Assembly: GCA_947378965.1 (NCBI GenBank)
Contig: CANCMG010000039.1
Location: 1 to 36,370 of the forward strand
Direction of reading: 5' to 3'
Length of the DNA stretch: 36,370 nucleotides
DNA from: Alcaligenaceae bacterium
Lineage (GTDB): Bacteria; Pseudomonadota; Gammaproteobacteria; Burkholderiales; Burkholderiaceae_B
Part shown: piece by piece, positions 9,284 through 17,253 of the stretch
Numbering within the stretch: position 1 is the first letter of the stretch
How the letters are laid out: the number at the start of each line of letters is the position of its first letter
Notes under the pieces: generated by a model
Told to the model about the DNA's origin: nothing
What the model saw: the letters and a program-made list of their open reading frames with translations, nothing else
Databases searched by the model: none
Program-made: the position numbers and the translations under genes

Positions 9284-9565
9284 ATGACCCTACCAAAGCT
9301 CTCGGATAGAGAACTCGAATGCCTCGAATGGGTGTCATTTGGCAAAACGAGCTGGGAGACTGCCATCATTCTGGGAGTCAGCGAACGAACAATCAATTTT
9401 CACTTGTTAAACGCCTGCCGAAAACTCAATGTTTACGGCAGGCAAGCAGCTGTCGCACTAGCGCTGCGGCAAAACCTGTTGCATGGCTCTCCTGCTCGAG
9501 CTACGGCTGCCGCTCGAGAACGATCTGAAGCTCTCGCCTCTATCGCAGAGCCAACGAGCGCATGA
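9284..9565 (+). CDS. Stand-alone LuxR/GerE-type HTH protein
   Basis: 93 aa consisting almost only of a GerE-type helix-turn-helix: LSDRELECLEW, the FGKTSWETAIILGVSERTI recognition region, then LLNACRKLNVYGRQAAVALAL. A charged Ala-rich tail follows. There is no autoinducer-binding or receiver domain, so it is an orphan DNA-binding module. The start at 9284 has AGGAG 11 nt upstream; an in-frame ATG at 9177 would give 129 aa but adds no known domain and has no ribosome site. It is divergent from metX and its 3' end overlaps the lipoprotein gene by 26 bp tail to tail. Target genes are unknown. Confidence 0.78.
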   Translation: MTLPKLSDRELECLEWVSFGKTSWETAIILGVSERTINFHLLNACRKLNVYGRQAAVALALRQNLLHGSPARATAAARERSEALASIAEPTSA

Positions 9566-10043
9566 ATTCAGTGGCGTTCTCTTTTGATAATGATTTTTTG
9601 GGGCCCGAAACGACCACCTGAATCAACATGCCTCGGTGTATCAAGACTCGACCCAGCAAGCGCGACGCTTGACCGGCCACTACTGATTCAAGCTCAAACA
9701 AATCGCCATTTAACGCCTGTGGCATAAGTGGCTGACCGACTCGAGCGGCGAGCGCCGTCGTAAACGCCTGCACCAATCGTTCAGTTTGGGCAGTGTCAAG
9801 CGCCGAGCTCAAGGGTGCATAACCCACCGAAAATACAGACTGATCGACCGCGGCAGATGTGAGAGAAAACACCAGATCCATCCCATCGACTCGAATCGTG
9901 CGCTGCTCGGTTTTTACCCGTGAGGGAAACATCACGATCGCACGATCGTCCGCGACGGTGAGTTCACGCCAGTTGTATTCAGGGGTACAGCCCGCAAGCC
10001 AAAGCAGGCAGAACGGCACTAATAAATATTTAACTTTAACCAT
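9540..10043 (-). CDS. Predicted outer-membrane/periplasmic lipoprotein, unknown function
   Basis: 167 aa. The N-terminus (MVKVKYLLVPFCLLWLAGC) is a type II signal peptide with lipobox LAGC and Cys19 as the lipidated residue. The mature part has the pattern of alternating strands and a C-terminal helix (ENATEFMRSLALR), but I do not recognise the family. There is no Asp at the position after Cys (it is Thr), so outer-membrane sorting is plausible. It is divergent from gshA. Confidence 0.75.
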   Translation of the reverse strand: MVKVKYLLVPFCLLWLAGCTPEYNWRELTVADDRAIVMFPSRVKTEQRTIRVDGMDLVFSLTSAAVDQSVFSVGYAPLSSALDTAQTERLVQAFTTALAARVGQPLMPQALNGDLFELESVVAGQASRLLGRVLIHRGMLIQVVVSGPKKSLSKENATEFMRSLALR

Positions 10044-10220
10044 TTTTTATTCAAGACCGTTGTTTTATTTCAGAATGCGACCTAAAACCATCATATTGTC
10101 CCTGAACGATAGGCGCGTCAAACCTCGCTCTTCGGGTGGACGAAGGCCGTCAAGTTGCCTAGAAACAGATCACCTCGCAATTCCCTTAAAATCAGCTTTT
10201 GCTTTGCATTAGGATCGTCT

Positions 10221-11795
10221 GTGACTTCAACCCTGTACAAACATTTGGCCCAACTACAAGCCAACCCAAAAATTTTGGGTCAGTCGCTGCGTGGGATCGA
10301 GAAAGAAGGCTTACGGGTTGACCAGCACGGGCTACTGTCCAGCAAGCCACACCCAATGGCCTTGGGCTCGGCGCTCACGCACCCTAGCATCACCACTGAC
10401 TACTCTGAAGCGTTGCTTGAGCTCATTACCGGCACCCACAACACTGTCGACGCGTTAATGAGCGAACTCGATCAGGTGCATCGCGTTGTTGCCACCAACT
10501 TGACTGACGAACTGCTCTGGAATCACTCGATGCCAGCAAGGTTGCCCGCTGAGGTCGACATCCCGATCGCCTGGTACGGTACCTCGAACACCGGCATGAT
10601 CAAACACGTTTATCGCCGAGGGCTAGCAGAGCGCTATGGCAAAACAATGCAATGTATCGCCGGAGTGCATTACAACTTTTCTTTTGACGAGTCGTTTTGG
10701 AGCGCACTTGACCTGCCTCAAACCGACGCCAAGGACAGGCGCTCTGCCGGTTATATCTCGCTGATCCGTAACTTTACTCGCTACAGCTGGTTACTCATGT
10801 ACTTGTTTGGGGCGTCACCCGCCGTGTCACGCGACTTTTTGCGAGGCCAGACAGCTGGCTTGGCGTCGCTCGGGGATCACACACTTTATCTTCCCTACGC
10901 AACTAGCTTACGCATGAGCGACCTAGGCTACCAAAACAAGGCTCAAGCCAGTTTAAAGCTTTGCTACAACGATCTTCCAATGTTCTTAGAACGGCTCTAC
11001 GACGCCGTCACAACCCCTTGGCCCGATTATCAAAACATTGGCATCCAGCGCGACGGTCAATGGATCCAACTCAATGCCAATATTTTGCAAATCGAAAATG
11101 AATTTTACTCAAGCATCAGACCCAAGCGCACCACTGGGCCCTGCGAACGGCCAATCACCGCGCTCGCCGAGCGTGGCATTCAATACGTCGAGGTACGGTG
11201 CCTAGACATCGACCCAACAGAGCCCTTGGGTATTGCTGGGCAGACAGCAAGGTTTGTTGACGCTTTTTTACTATTTTGTGCGATCCAAGATAGCCCACCC
11301 TTTGCCGACAGTGGTTGGTGCCCCGAAAGCGCCAGTAACTTTGCCAGCGTGGTCAAACAGGGGCGTCAACCCGGCCTGCAACTCAAGTACCAAGGCAAAG
11401 AAGTTTCTCTGGCAAACTGGGCTGAGCAGTTGCTCGAGCAGATTGGTCTTTGTGCCGAGACCCTAGATCGCGCCTTGGGTGACACCCGCTACGCACAGTC
11501 GGTGTCTGCACAGCACGAAAAAATTCTCAGCATCGATGCGACCCCGTCGGCTCGTGTCCTGGCGCATTTAAAAACGTCTGGCCTGTCGTATCAAGACTAT
11601 GCGCTTGAGCAGAGCAACGCGCACGCTCAAAGCTTGCGCAAAACGGGCCTGAACCCGACCGAGCGTTCGTTGGCTGCCAAGCAGGCTAAACAGTCTTTGG
11701 TCGACCAAGTCGCCCTTGAGGCTAGCGATACCGAAGGCTTTGATGAGTACGTGGCTCGGTTCCATCGAGCGCTTAAGCACCCAAGCCAATCGTAA
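10221..11795 (+). CDS. gshA: Glutamate-cysteine ligase
   Basis: 524 aa (E. coli 518). It joins Glu and Cys in an ATP-dependent reaction, the first step of glutathione synthesis. Typical segments are LRGIEKEGLRV, HPSITTDYSEALLELITGTH (substrate-binding acidic residues), PARLPAEVDIPIAWYG and CIAGVHYNFSF. I place the start at GTG 10221: AGGA (10211-10214) is 6 nt upstream and the reading then opens MTSTLYKHLAQL, as in the family. The open frame extends 22 codons further upstream (to 10155) but that part looks untranslated. gshB is not in the window. Confidence 0.95.
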   Translation: MTSTLYKHLAQLQANPKILGQSLRGIEKEGLRVDQHGLLSSKPHPMALGSALTHPSITTDYSEALLELITGTHNTVDALMSELDQVHRVVATNLTDELLWNHSMPARLPAEVDIPIAWYGTSNTGMIKHVYRRGLAERYGKTMQCIAGVHYNFSFDESFWSALDLPQTDAKDRRSAGYISLIRNFTRYSWLLMYLFGASPAVSRDFLRGQTAGLASLGDHTLYLPYATSLRMSDLGYQNKAQASLKLCYNDLPMFLERLYDAVTTPWPDYQNIGIQRDGQWIQLNANILQIENEFYSSIRPKRTTGPCERPITALAERGIQYVEVRCLDIDPTEPLGIAGQTARFVDAFLLFCAIQDSPPFADSGWCPESASNFASVVKQGRQPGLQLKYQGKEVSLANWAEQLLEQIGLCAETLDRALGDTRYAQSVSAQHEKILSIDATPSARVLAHLKTSGLSYQDYALEQSNAHAQSLRKTGLNPTERSLAAKQAKQSLVDQVALEASDTEGFDEYVARFHRALKHPSQS

Positions 11796-11912
11796 AGAGA
11801 GTAGAGCCTGGATGGATACTGCTTGTTCGATGAATACTGCTCATCCCCCGTTAATGGGGTAGAGCCTAGAGCCGGGTAGAGCCTAGAGCCCTCAGCCGAA
11901 GGTAGAGCCGTT
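11796..11912. repeat. gshA-tRNA-Arg spacer built of short tandem repeats
   Basis: Two adjacent imperfect 18-bp copies (11811-11828 and 11829-11846), then a CCCC/GGGG hairpin (11846-11859), then two perfect adjacent 17-bp copies of gggtagagcctagagcc (11857-11873 and 11874-11890). GTAGAGCC also occurs at 11801 and 11902, giving four copies. No gene is visible. There is no T-run, so a gshA terminator is not evident. Confidence 0.85.
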
Positions 11913-11930
11913 GAGCCTAAAGCGAAAATA

Positions 11931-12005
11931 TGGTGCGCCCGACAGGAATCGAACCTGTATCGAGAGTTTCGGAAACTCTTATTCTATCCATTGAACTACG
12001 GGCGC
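11931..12005 (-). tRNA. tRNA-Arg (anticodon CCG)
   Basis: A 75-nt cloverleaf on the minus strand. Acceptor GCGCCCG/CGGGCGC is perfect; the anticodon stem AGAGT/ACTCT closes loop TTCCGAA, giving anticodon CCG (reads CGG, Arg). The T-arm is ACAGG-TTCGATT-CCTGT, and CCA is encoded (tgg at 11931-11933). A TATAAT -10 box sits just upstream at 12016-12021. Confidence 0.96.
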
Positions 12006-12015
12006 TAGCGCCGAG

Positions 12016-12021
12016 ATTATA
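12016..12021 (-). promoter_or_regulatory. -10 box of tRNA-Arg
   Basis: Perfect TATAAT on the minus strand, placing the start of transcription within a few bases of the mature tRNA 5' end. The -35 region is poor. It is one arm of an inverted repeat (12015-12025 / 12069-12079, CCGCTATAATC). Confidence 0.6.
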
Positions 12022-12072
12022 GCGGCAGCCAAGAACACTTGTTCGCGACACCCCGAGCGAGTCCGATCCCGC

Positions 12073-12078
12073 TATAAT
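12073..12078 (+). promoter_or_regulatory. -10 box, likely for the cytochrome c gene
   Basis: Perfect TATAAT on the plus strand inside CCGCTATAATC, the mirror copy of the tRNA-Arg -10 context. It would give a leader of about 110 nt before the cytochrome gene. No good -35 is seen at 16-18 bp. Confidence 0.5.
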
Positions 12079-12195
12079 CCGAGGGTTTATACGAAAGCAG
12101 TCAAACCACTTTAATCTAGCCGCCCCTTTGGGCAGCGCTTCAAATCGCAGTACTGAGGCGTTGGTCAACTTGGCGAAGCCACGCAGGACTTGGTC

Positions 12196-12720
12196 ATGAG
12201 CGACACGCAACAACACGAAGAACATAGTTCACCTATCAAAACGCCTAAGCAATTGATCACGACAGTTGTGCTTGCTTTGGTGGTTCCAATCATTATCATC
12301 ATCATGCTGGTCAACATGGTTGCCGCAGGCAATGCCCCTGTGGCAGGCTCAGATGCGTTAGGTGCCGAAGCAACGGCCAAACGGATTGCGCCGATTGCCA
12401 AGCTTGAAGTCGTCGATGCCAGTGGGCCTAAGGTCTTCAAATCGGGCGACCAAGTATATAAGGCCGTATGTGCAGGCTGTCATGCGGCTGGTGTTGCCGG
12501 CGCCCACAAGTTTGGCGATACGGCAGCCTGGGCTGCCCCGATCAAAACCGGCTTAGACGCGATGGTAGCAAGCGTTGTCAAAGGCAAAAATGCCATGCCT
12601 GCAAAGGGCGGCAACCCCTCGCTTGATGACTTTGAGATTACCCGCGCTGTGGTTTACATGACCAATGCGGCTGGTTCAAGTTTTCCTGAACCCGTCGCGC
12701 CCGCCCCCGCCGCAAAGTAA
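12196..12720 (+). CDS. Membrane-anchored cytochrome c5-type protein
   Basis: 174 aa. An N-terminal hydrophilic tail is followed by one membrane segment (about 21-43), a linker and a single c-type haem domain with CAGCH (92-96). The likely axial Met134 is in NAMPAKGG, and VVYMTNAAG near the C-terminus is typical of cytochrome c5-like domains. The domain faces the periplasm and should carry electrons in the respiratory chain. The ATG at 12196 is preceded by AGGA at 7 nt; an in-frame TTG at 12190 is less likely. A Pro/Ala tail ends the protein. Confidence 0.88.
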   Translation: MSDTQQHEEHSSPIKTPKQLITTVVLALVVPIIIIIMLVNMVAAGNAPVAGSDALGAEATAKRIAPIAKLEVVDASGPKVFKSGDQVYKAVCAGCHAAGVAGAHKFGDTAAWAAPIKTGLDAMVASVVKGKNAMPAKGGNPSLDDFEITRAVVYMTNAAGSSFPEPVAPAPAAK

Positions 12721-12737
12721 TATTGAGTTGTTGGTGA

Positions 12738-12754
12738 GCGGGTGCTAAACCCGC
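12738..12754. terminator. GCGGGT/ACCCGC hairpin between convergent genes
   Basis: A 6-bp perfect stem (12738-12743/12749-12754) with a 5-nt loop lies in the 52-bp gap between the cytochrome gene and rep. It could serve both directions; neither side has a T-run. Confidence 0.4.
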
Positions 12755-12772
12755 AATCGAGTGTTGAATGAG

Positions 12773-14827
12773 TTAAACACTTTTGTTGAGCATTGCCTTA
12801 AGCGCATCAAGGCGGCTCTTAGGGCTCATGGTCTCGACGGGCTTTTGATCAAGCGCCACCGACAAACCCATTTCTTCGATAAAACGTGATGGTTCGCGCA
12901 CGAGATCTTCTCGCGCGCGGCGACGTTTCTGACACCAACTCAAATGCAGGCTGCGCTGCGCGCGCGTGATGCCGACATACATTAGCCGGCGCTCTTCTTG
13001 AATCCTTGATATTAAAGCATCAGCCGCCTTGGCGGGATCAACATCCTCCTCATCGCGACCGAGATGCGGCAAGAGTCCCTCTTCAACGCCCAGCAAGTAC
13101 ACATGAGGGTACTCAAGTCCTTTTGAGGCATGCAAGGTCGATAACTTCACCGCGTCTTGCTCTTGCTCGTCACTGCGCTCAAGCATCGTCACCAAGGCAA
13201 CGTGCTGCACCAAATCAAGCAAACCCATGCTATCAGCTTCGGCTTTACGCTTCAGCCACCCTACTAACTCTAAAACGTTTTGCCAGCGATTTTGAGCAGG
13301 CTTTTCATCGAGCATGTCGTACAGATAGCGTTCATACTGAATGGCGCCCAGCAAATCATCAAGTATGACGCCAGCGGGTTCGGCCGCTTTGACGGGCTGC
13401 CCTGCTGCCGTATGTCCGGCACGTAATTGAATCCTGACAATAAATTCGCCAAAATGACGCAGCGGTTCAAGCTGACGTGCATTTAATCGCGACTCAAGCC
13501 CCATCTCAAAAACGGCTTCAAACAATGAGATTTTTCGCTCACCCGCATATTGACCCAGCGTTTGCAGTGTTACCTGACCGATCCCTCGCTTAGGAGTCGT
13601 AGCGGCGCGAATAAAAGCAGGGTCATCCTCTTCGTTGGCAATCAGGCGCAAATAGGCCAGAATATCTCGAATTTCAGCCTTATCGAAAAAACTTTGCCCG
13701 CCCGAAATCGAGTACGGAATATGCAAATTACGCATCGCTTGCTCAACAATTCTGGCCTGATGATTGCCGCGATACAAAATCGCGAAATCCTTCCAAGAGG
13801 CTTGTTTTTCAAAGCGGGCCGCCGAAATTTTCATCGCAACGTTTTCAGCTTCAGTCTCATCGTTCGGCATTGCCGTCACACTAATCGCATCGCCTGTACC
13901 ATGCTCTGACCACAATTTTTTTTCAAATAATTTTGGATTCTTCGCAATCACATGGTTCGCGGCAGCCAAAATACTTTGGCTTGAGCGATAGTTCTGCTCG
14001 AGCTTAACCAAACGGATCTGAGGATAATCAGTGGTGAGTTTTGCTAGGTTTTCAATGGTTGCGCCACGCCAGGCATAAATGGCCTGATCGTCGTCACCCA
14101 CTGCAGTAAACATGGCACGAGGGCCGGTCAACCACTGCACCAAGCGATACTGACAGACGTTCGTGTCTTGATACTCGTCCACTAATAAATAGCGTACGCG
14201 CGTTTGCCATTTCTCTCGCACCTGGGCTTCGCGCTCAAAAATTTGTGCCGGCAACGCGATCAAGTCATCGAAATCTACAGCTTGGTACGCAGCGAGTGTT
14301 GCGTTATAGCTACGATATACCCGTGCTGCCTCGACTTCGCTGGCGGTGGCAGCTTGGGCAGCCGCCGCATCGGGGTCAATCAAGCCGTTTTTCCAGAGTG
14401 AAATCGTTTGCTGCACAGAGCGCAGGCGCGCGCGATCGGTCGTTGCTAATAAATCTTGCACGATCGCCATTGCGTCATCTGAATCAAAGATAGAGAACTG
14501 CGGCTTAAGACCCGCGTGCTGCGCCTCTTCGCGCAAAATGCGAACTCCAAGCGAATGAAAGGTACTGATGGTTAACCCTTTCGCCAGAGCTGGGTCGACT
14601 AGGCGTTTGACCCGATCATCCATCTCGCGCGCCGCTTTATTCGTGAAGGTCAAAGCAACAACATTGCGCGCCTTGTACTCGCAGTCGCGCAACAGATACG
14701 CGATCTTTTGCGTAATGACGCGTGTTTTTCCAGAGCCAGCACCTGCCAACACCAAGCAGGGGCCGTCTAGGTACAACACCGCTTCGCGCTGCGTCGGGTT
14801 CAATCCATTTGTTGCAAACGTTGACAT
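12773..14827 (-). CDS. rep: ATP-dependent DNA helicase Rep (UvrD/PcrA superfamily 1)
   Basis: 684 aa (E. coli Rep 673). It is a 3'-5' helicase that clears protein roadblocks at replication forks. Motifs: Q-motif and Walker A LAGAGSGKT (28-36), TFTNKAAREM (Ia, 60-69), VDEYQDTN (II, 216-223), GDDDQAIYAWRGA (III, 244-256), QNYRSS (IV, 278-283), and STLHASKGLE and YVGITRAQ towards the C-terminus. The short C-terminal tail points to Rep rather than UvrD. It lies 9 bp downstream of priA on the same strand, so both replication-restart helicases appear co-transcribed. Confidence 0.93.
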   Translation of the reverse strand: MSTFATNGLNPTQREAVLYLDGPCLVLAGAGSGKTRVITQKIAYLLRDCEYKARNVVALTFTNKAAREMDDRVKRLVDPALAKGLTISTFHSLGVRILREEAQHAGLKPQFSIFDSDDAMAIVQDLLATTDRARLRSVQQTISLWKNGLIDPDAAAAQAATASEVEAARVYRSYNATLAAYQAVDFDDLIALPAQIFEREAQVREKWQTRVRYLLVDEYQDTNVCQYRLVQWLTGPRAMFTAVGDDDQAIYAWRGATIENLAKLTTDYPQIRLVKLEQNYRSSQSILAAANHVIAKNPKLFEKKLWSEHGTGDAISVTAMPNDETEAENVAMKISAARFEKQASWKDFAILYRGNHQARIVEQAMRNLHIPYSISGGQSFFDKAEIRDILAYLRLIANEEDDPAFIRAATTPKRGIGQVTLQTLGQYAGERKISLFEAVFEMGLESRLNARQLEPLRHFGEFIVRIQLRAGHTAAGQPVKAAEPAGVILDDLLGAIQYERYLYDMLDEKPAQNRWQNVLELVGWLKRKAEADSMGLLDLVQHVALVTMLERSDEQEQDAVKLSTLHASKGLEYPHVYLLGVEEGLLPHLGRDEEDVDPAKAADALISRIQEERRLMYVGITRAQRSLHLSWCQKRRRAREDLVREPSRFIEEMGLSVALDQKPVETMSPKSRLDALKAMLNKSV

Positions 14828-14836
14828 AGCGCCCGA

Positions 14837-16930
14837 TCAGATTTCGAGTGGATCTACCTCAAGCTGCCACCGCACGCGACGCGCATCTGGCTGCTCGGGT
14901 AGTAATTTAAGCCAGTGTCGCAATAACGATTGCAACGCAGGACGATGAGTAGATTCAAGTAGTAACTGCGCTCGGCACATGTTATCGACACGCACAATTC
15001 GAAGCGGCACAGGGTCGTATAACGTCAGTACCGCTTCAGTCTGATAGTGCGCAGATAACTCGCTTGCCAGCTCACGGGCATCACGTAAAAAATCAAGCGC
15101 GGCCGGCAGTTCACGCGCCTCGGCGCTCAAGAGCGCTTGGTACGAAAAGGGCGGCAAGGCGGCAGCTTGGCGCTCTTGAAGGGAATGTCGCGCAAAGCCA
15201 GCGTAATCGTGCTTCAGCAACGCCTGATATACCGCTTGCTCTGGATAGCCCGTTTGTACAATGACCTCGCCGTGTCCGCTATGACGGCCAGCCCGCCCGG
15301 CGACCTGCATGAGTTGTGCGAATAAACGCTCTGGAGCCCGAAAGTCTTGCGAAAACAACATGGCATCGGCGTTCAGCACTCCAACCAAGCCAAGATTCGC
15401 AAAGTCGTGGCCCTTGGCTACCATCTGGGTGCCCACTAAAATATCAACTTCTCCGGCGTGCACGCTAGCAAACAACGCCTGGGCCGAGCCTTTCTTACGA
15501 GTGCTGTCCGCGTCAATTCTTACCACTCGTGCACCCGGAAACAGCTCAGCCAAATGCTCTTCGACCCTTTGGGTGCCTCGGCCCATCGGCTGCAAATCTT
15601 GATCGCCACAATCTGGACACGCCTTGGGCACATTTTGTGCCAGACCACAATGGTGACAATGCAGTTGCGCGCGCTTCGCCGTCAGGCGATGTAACACCGT
15701 AAAGGTTGTACACCGTGTGCACTGACTCACCCAGCCACACGAGTTGCAATGTAAAGCGGGTGCGTAGCCCCGACGGTTTAAAAAAATCAATACCTGTTCG
15801 TAGTTTGCAAGTCTCGCGCGCATGGCCGCTACAAGATGAGGGGACAAGCCGTGGTCCATCTGCAAGCGCCGCGTATCGACCAAACGCACCGAGGGTAATG
15901 TCACCGCACGTGCGCGCGCAGGCAAGTCAAGCCTTTGATAAATTGATTTTTCAGCGTTAGCCCAGCTTTCGAGTGAGGGCGTCGCAGAACCGAGCACGAC
16001 AGGAATACCCAGATCATGCGCCCTCCAGACCGCAAGGTCTCGCGCTGAGTAACGCAACCCATCCTGTTGCTTGTACGAAGGATCATGCTCTTCATCGACG
16101 ACGATTAAACCGAGGTCATCAAGCGGCGCAAAGATGGCTAGGCGAGTACCGAGCACGATACGAGCCTCGCCGCTTTGCACACGCAGCCAGGCGCGTAATC
16201 GCTCTCCGTCCGACAAAGCGCTGTGCATAACGGCCACACCGTTCACACCCGCAACTGGCTCAAGACGCGCCCGTAAAGACTGCTCAAACTGTGGCGTGAG
16301 ATTGATCTCGGGCACCAACATCAACACGCGCTTGCCGCGCGCCAAGGTCTGTGCGGCTGCATGCAGATACACCTCTGTTTTTCCGCTTCCGGTTACCCCG
16401 TACAGCAGAAAAGTCTTAAAACCCTTTTCTGCAACGAGTGCCGTAACTGCTTGCTCTTGATGGCTGTTCAGTTGGGGCTCGACCGAGACTGGCGTGGCCT
16501 CTTGTGTAGAAGCGCGGCGCTTGGCAAGACGAACAACAGGCCCAGCTCCCGAGCGCTTACCCTGATACGAGGCCACGCTACGCAGGGGCACCGGCAACGC
16601 CGGCAAAATCACTTCACCCAACGGGCGTTGATAATATTCGGCCGCGAACCTAGCAAAATGTAGCCAACTTGTACTTAGAGGCGCGATATCTTTCAACACG
16701 GCTTGCACATCTTTAACCTTGCTGGGGTCATACCCAGGCGTCTCTGGCAAGCAAACGACCACGCCAATCATCTTGCGCCGCCCGAAGGCAACAATGACTC
16801 GGTCACCCACGACCACCGGTTCGGTAGACCGATAATCATATAAATCGGCTAGGGGCACGTCTAACGCAACCCGAACCCACCGTATGGTCGTGCTCGCCTG
16901 GATGCACTCAACAGGAATGATTTCAGCCAT
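14837..16930 (-). CDS. priA: Primosomal protein N' (replication-restart helicase PriA)
   Basis: 697 aa. PriA recognises collapsed forks and reloads the replicative helicase. The N-terminal 3'-DNA-binding domain occupies about 1-110. Walker A GVTGSGKT is at 178-185 and DEEH at 279-282. The helicase core is interrupted by four Cys pairs (CNSC, CTRC, CHHC, CPDC) that bind two zinc ions, and VGTQMVAKGHDF and QVAGRAGR follow. It is first of the priA-rep pair. Its promoter must lie in the AT-rich spacer 16931-17253. Confidence 0.96.
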   Translation of the reverse strand: MAEIIPVECIQASTTIRWVRVALDVPLADLYDYRSTEPVVVGDRVIVAFGRRKMIGVVVCLPETPGYDPSKVKDVQAVLKDIAPLSTSWLHFARFAAEYYQRPLGEVILPALPVPLRSVASYQGKRSGAGPVVRLAKRRASTQEATPVSVEPQLNSHQEQAVTALVAEKGFKTFLLYGVTGSGKTEVYLHAAAQTLARGKRVLMLVPEINLTPQFEQSLRARLEPVAGVNGVAVMHSALSDGERLRAWLRVQSGEARIVLGTRLAIFAPLDDLGLIVVDEEHDPSYKQQDGLRYSARDLAVWRAHDLGIPVVLGSATPSLESWANAEKSIYQRLDLPARARAVTLPSVRLVDTRRLQMDHGLSPHLVAAMRARLANYEQVLIFLNRRGYAPALHCNSCGWVSQCTRCTTFTVLHRLTAKRAQLHCHHCGLAQNVPKACPDCGDQDLQPMGRGTQRVEEHLAELFPGARVVRIDADSTRKKGSAQALFASVHAGEVDILVGTQMVAKGHDFANLGLVGVLNADAMLFSQDFRAPERLFAQLMQVAGRAGRHSGHGEVIVQTGYPEQAVYQALLKHDYAGFARHSLQERQAAALPPFSYQALLSAEARELPAALDFLRDARELASELSAHYQTEAVLTLYDPVPLRIVRVDNMCRAQLLLESTHRPALQSLLRHWLKLLPEQPDARRVRWQLEVDPLEI

Positions 16931-17003
16931 GGAGTTAAAGTGGTTTCTTTGTTAATGCACTAAGGCACTGAGATACAGGGTTTTCGAAGTAATTTTTTGA
17001 TCC

Positions 17004-17012
17004 TGTGGATAA
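17004..17012 (-). promoter_or_regulatory. DnaA box 1 (TTATCCACA)
   Basis: Exact copy of the strongest E. coli-type DnaA 9-mer, at the left edge of the AT-rich stretch. Confidence 0.6.
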
Positions 17013-17178
17013 CTTTGGGGAAAACTCGATTATTAAAAAACATATTGCACAATTTAGCACTGCATTGCAGCATTGTTTTTTTAAGAAATTTTAATTTTAT
17101 TCTTATTATTCAATAAGATACGAAATTATTACAAAGCGATTACTTATGCTTTTTGCGTTTTACTAGTTTTACAAATTT

Positions 17179-17187
17179 TGTGTATAA
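17179..17187 (-). promoter_or_regulatory. DnaA box 2 (TTATACACA)
   Basis: Exact consensus 9-mer in the same orientation as box 1, at the right edge of the AT-rich stretch. Confidence 0.55.
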
Positions 17188-17253
17188 CTTACAAAAAATA
17201 GTATGATTTCACAAGGGTTTTCGAGCAAAATCGCCTCAAAAAGCTCGCCGTTG

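Larger units (their letters stand above)
16931..17253. other. AT-rich hemE-priA spacer with two DnaA boxes
   Basis: 323 bases with no gene. From about 17020 to 17215 it is extremely AT-rich, with runs such as tttttttaagaaatttt. Two perfect matches to the DnaA-box consensus TTATNCACA lie on the minus strand: TTATCCACA at 17004-17012 and TTATACACA at 17179-17187, same orientation, 175 bp apart. The region also has to hold the priA promoter. I see no clear hemE terminator. An origin-like role is an inference. Confidence 0.6.

Noticed and set aside
10155-10220. 22-codon N-terminal extension of GshA
   Set aside because: The GTG at 10221 has a well-placed ribosome site and gives the family length; the extension has no family match.
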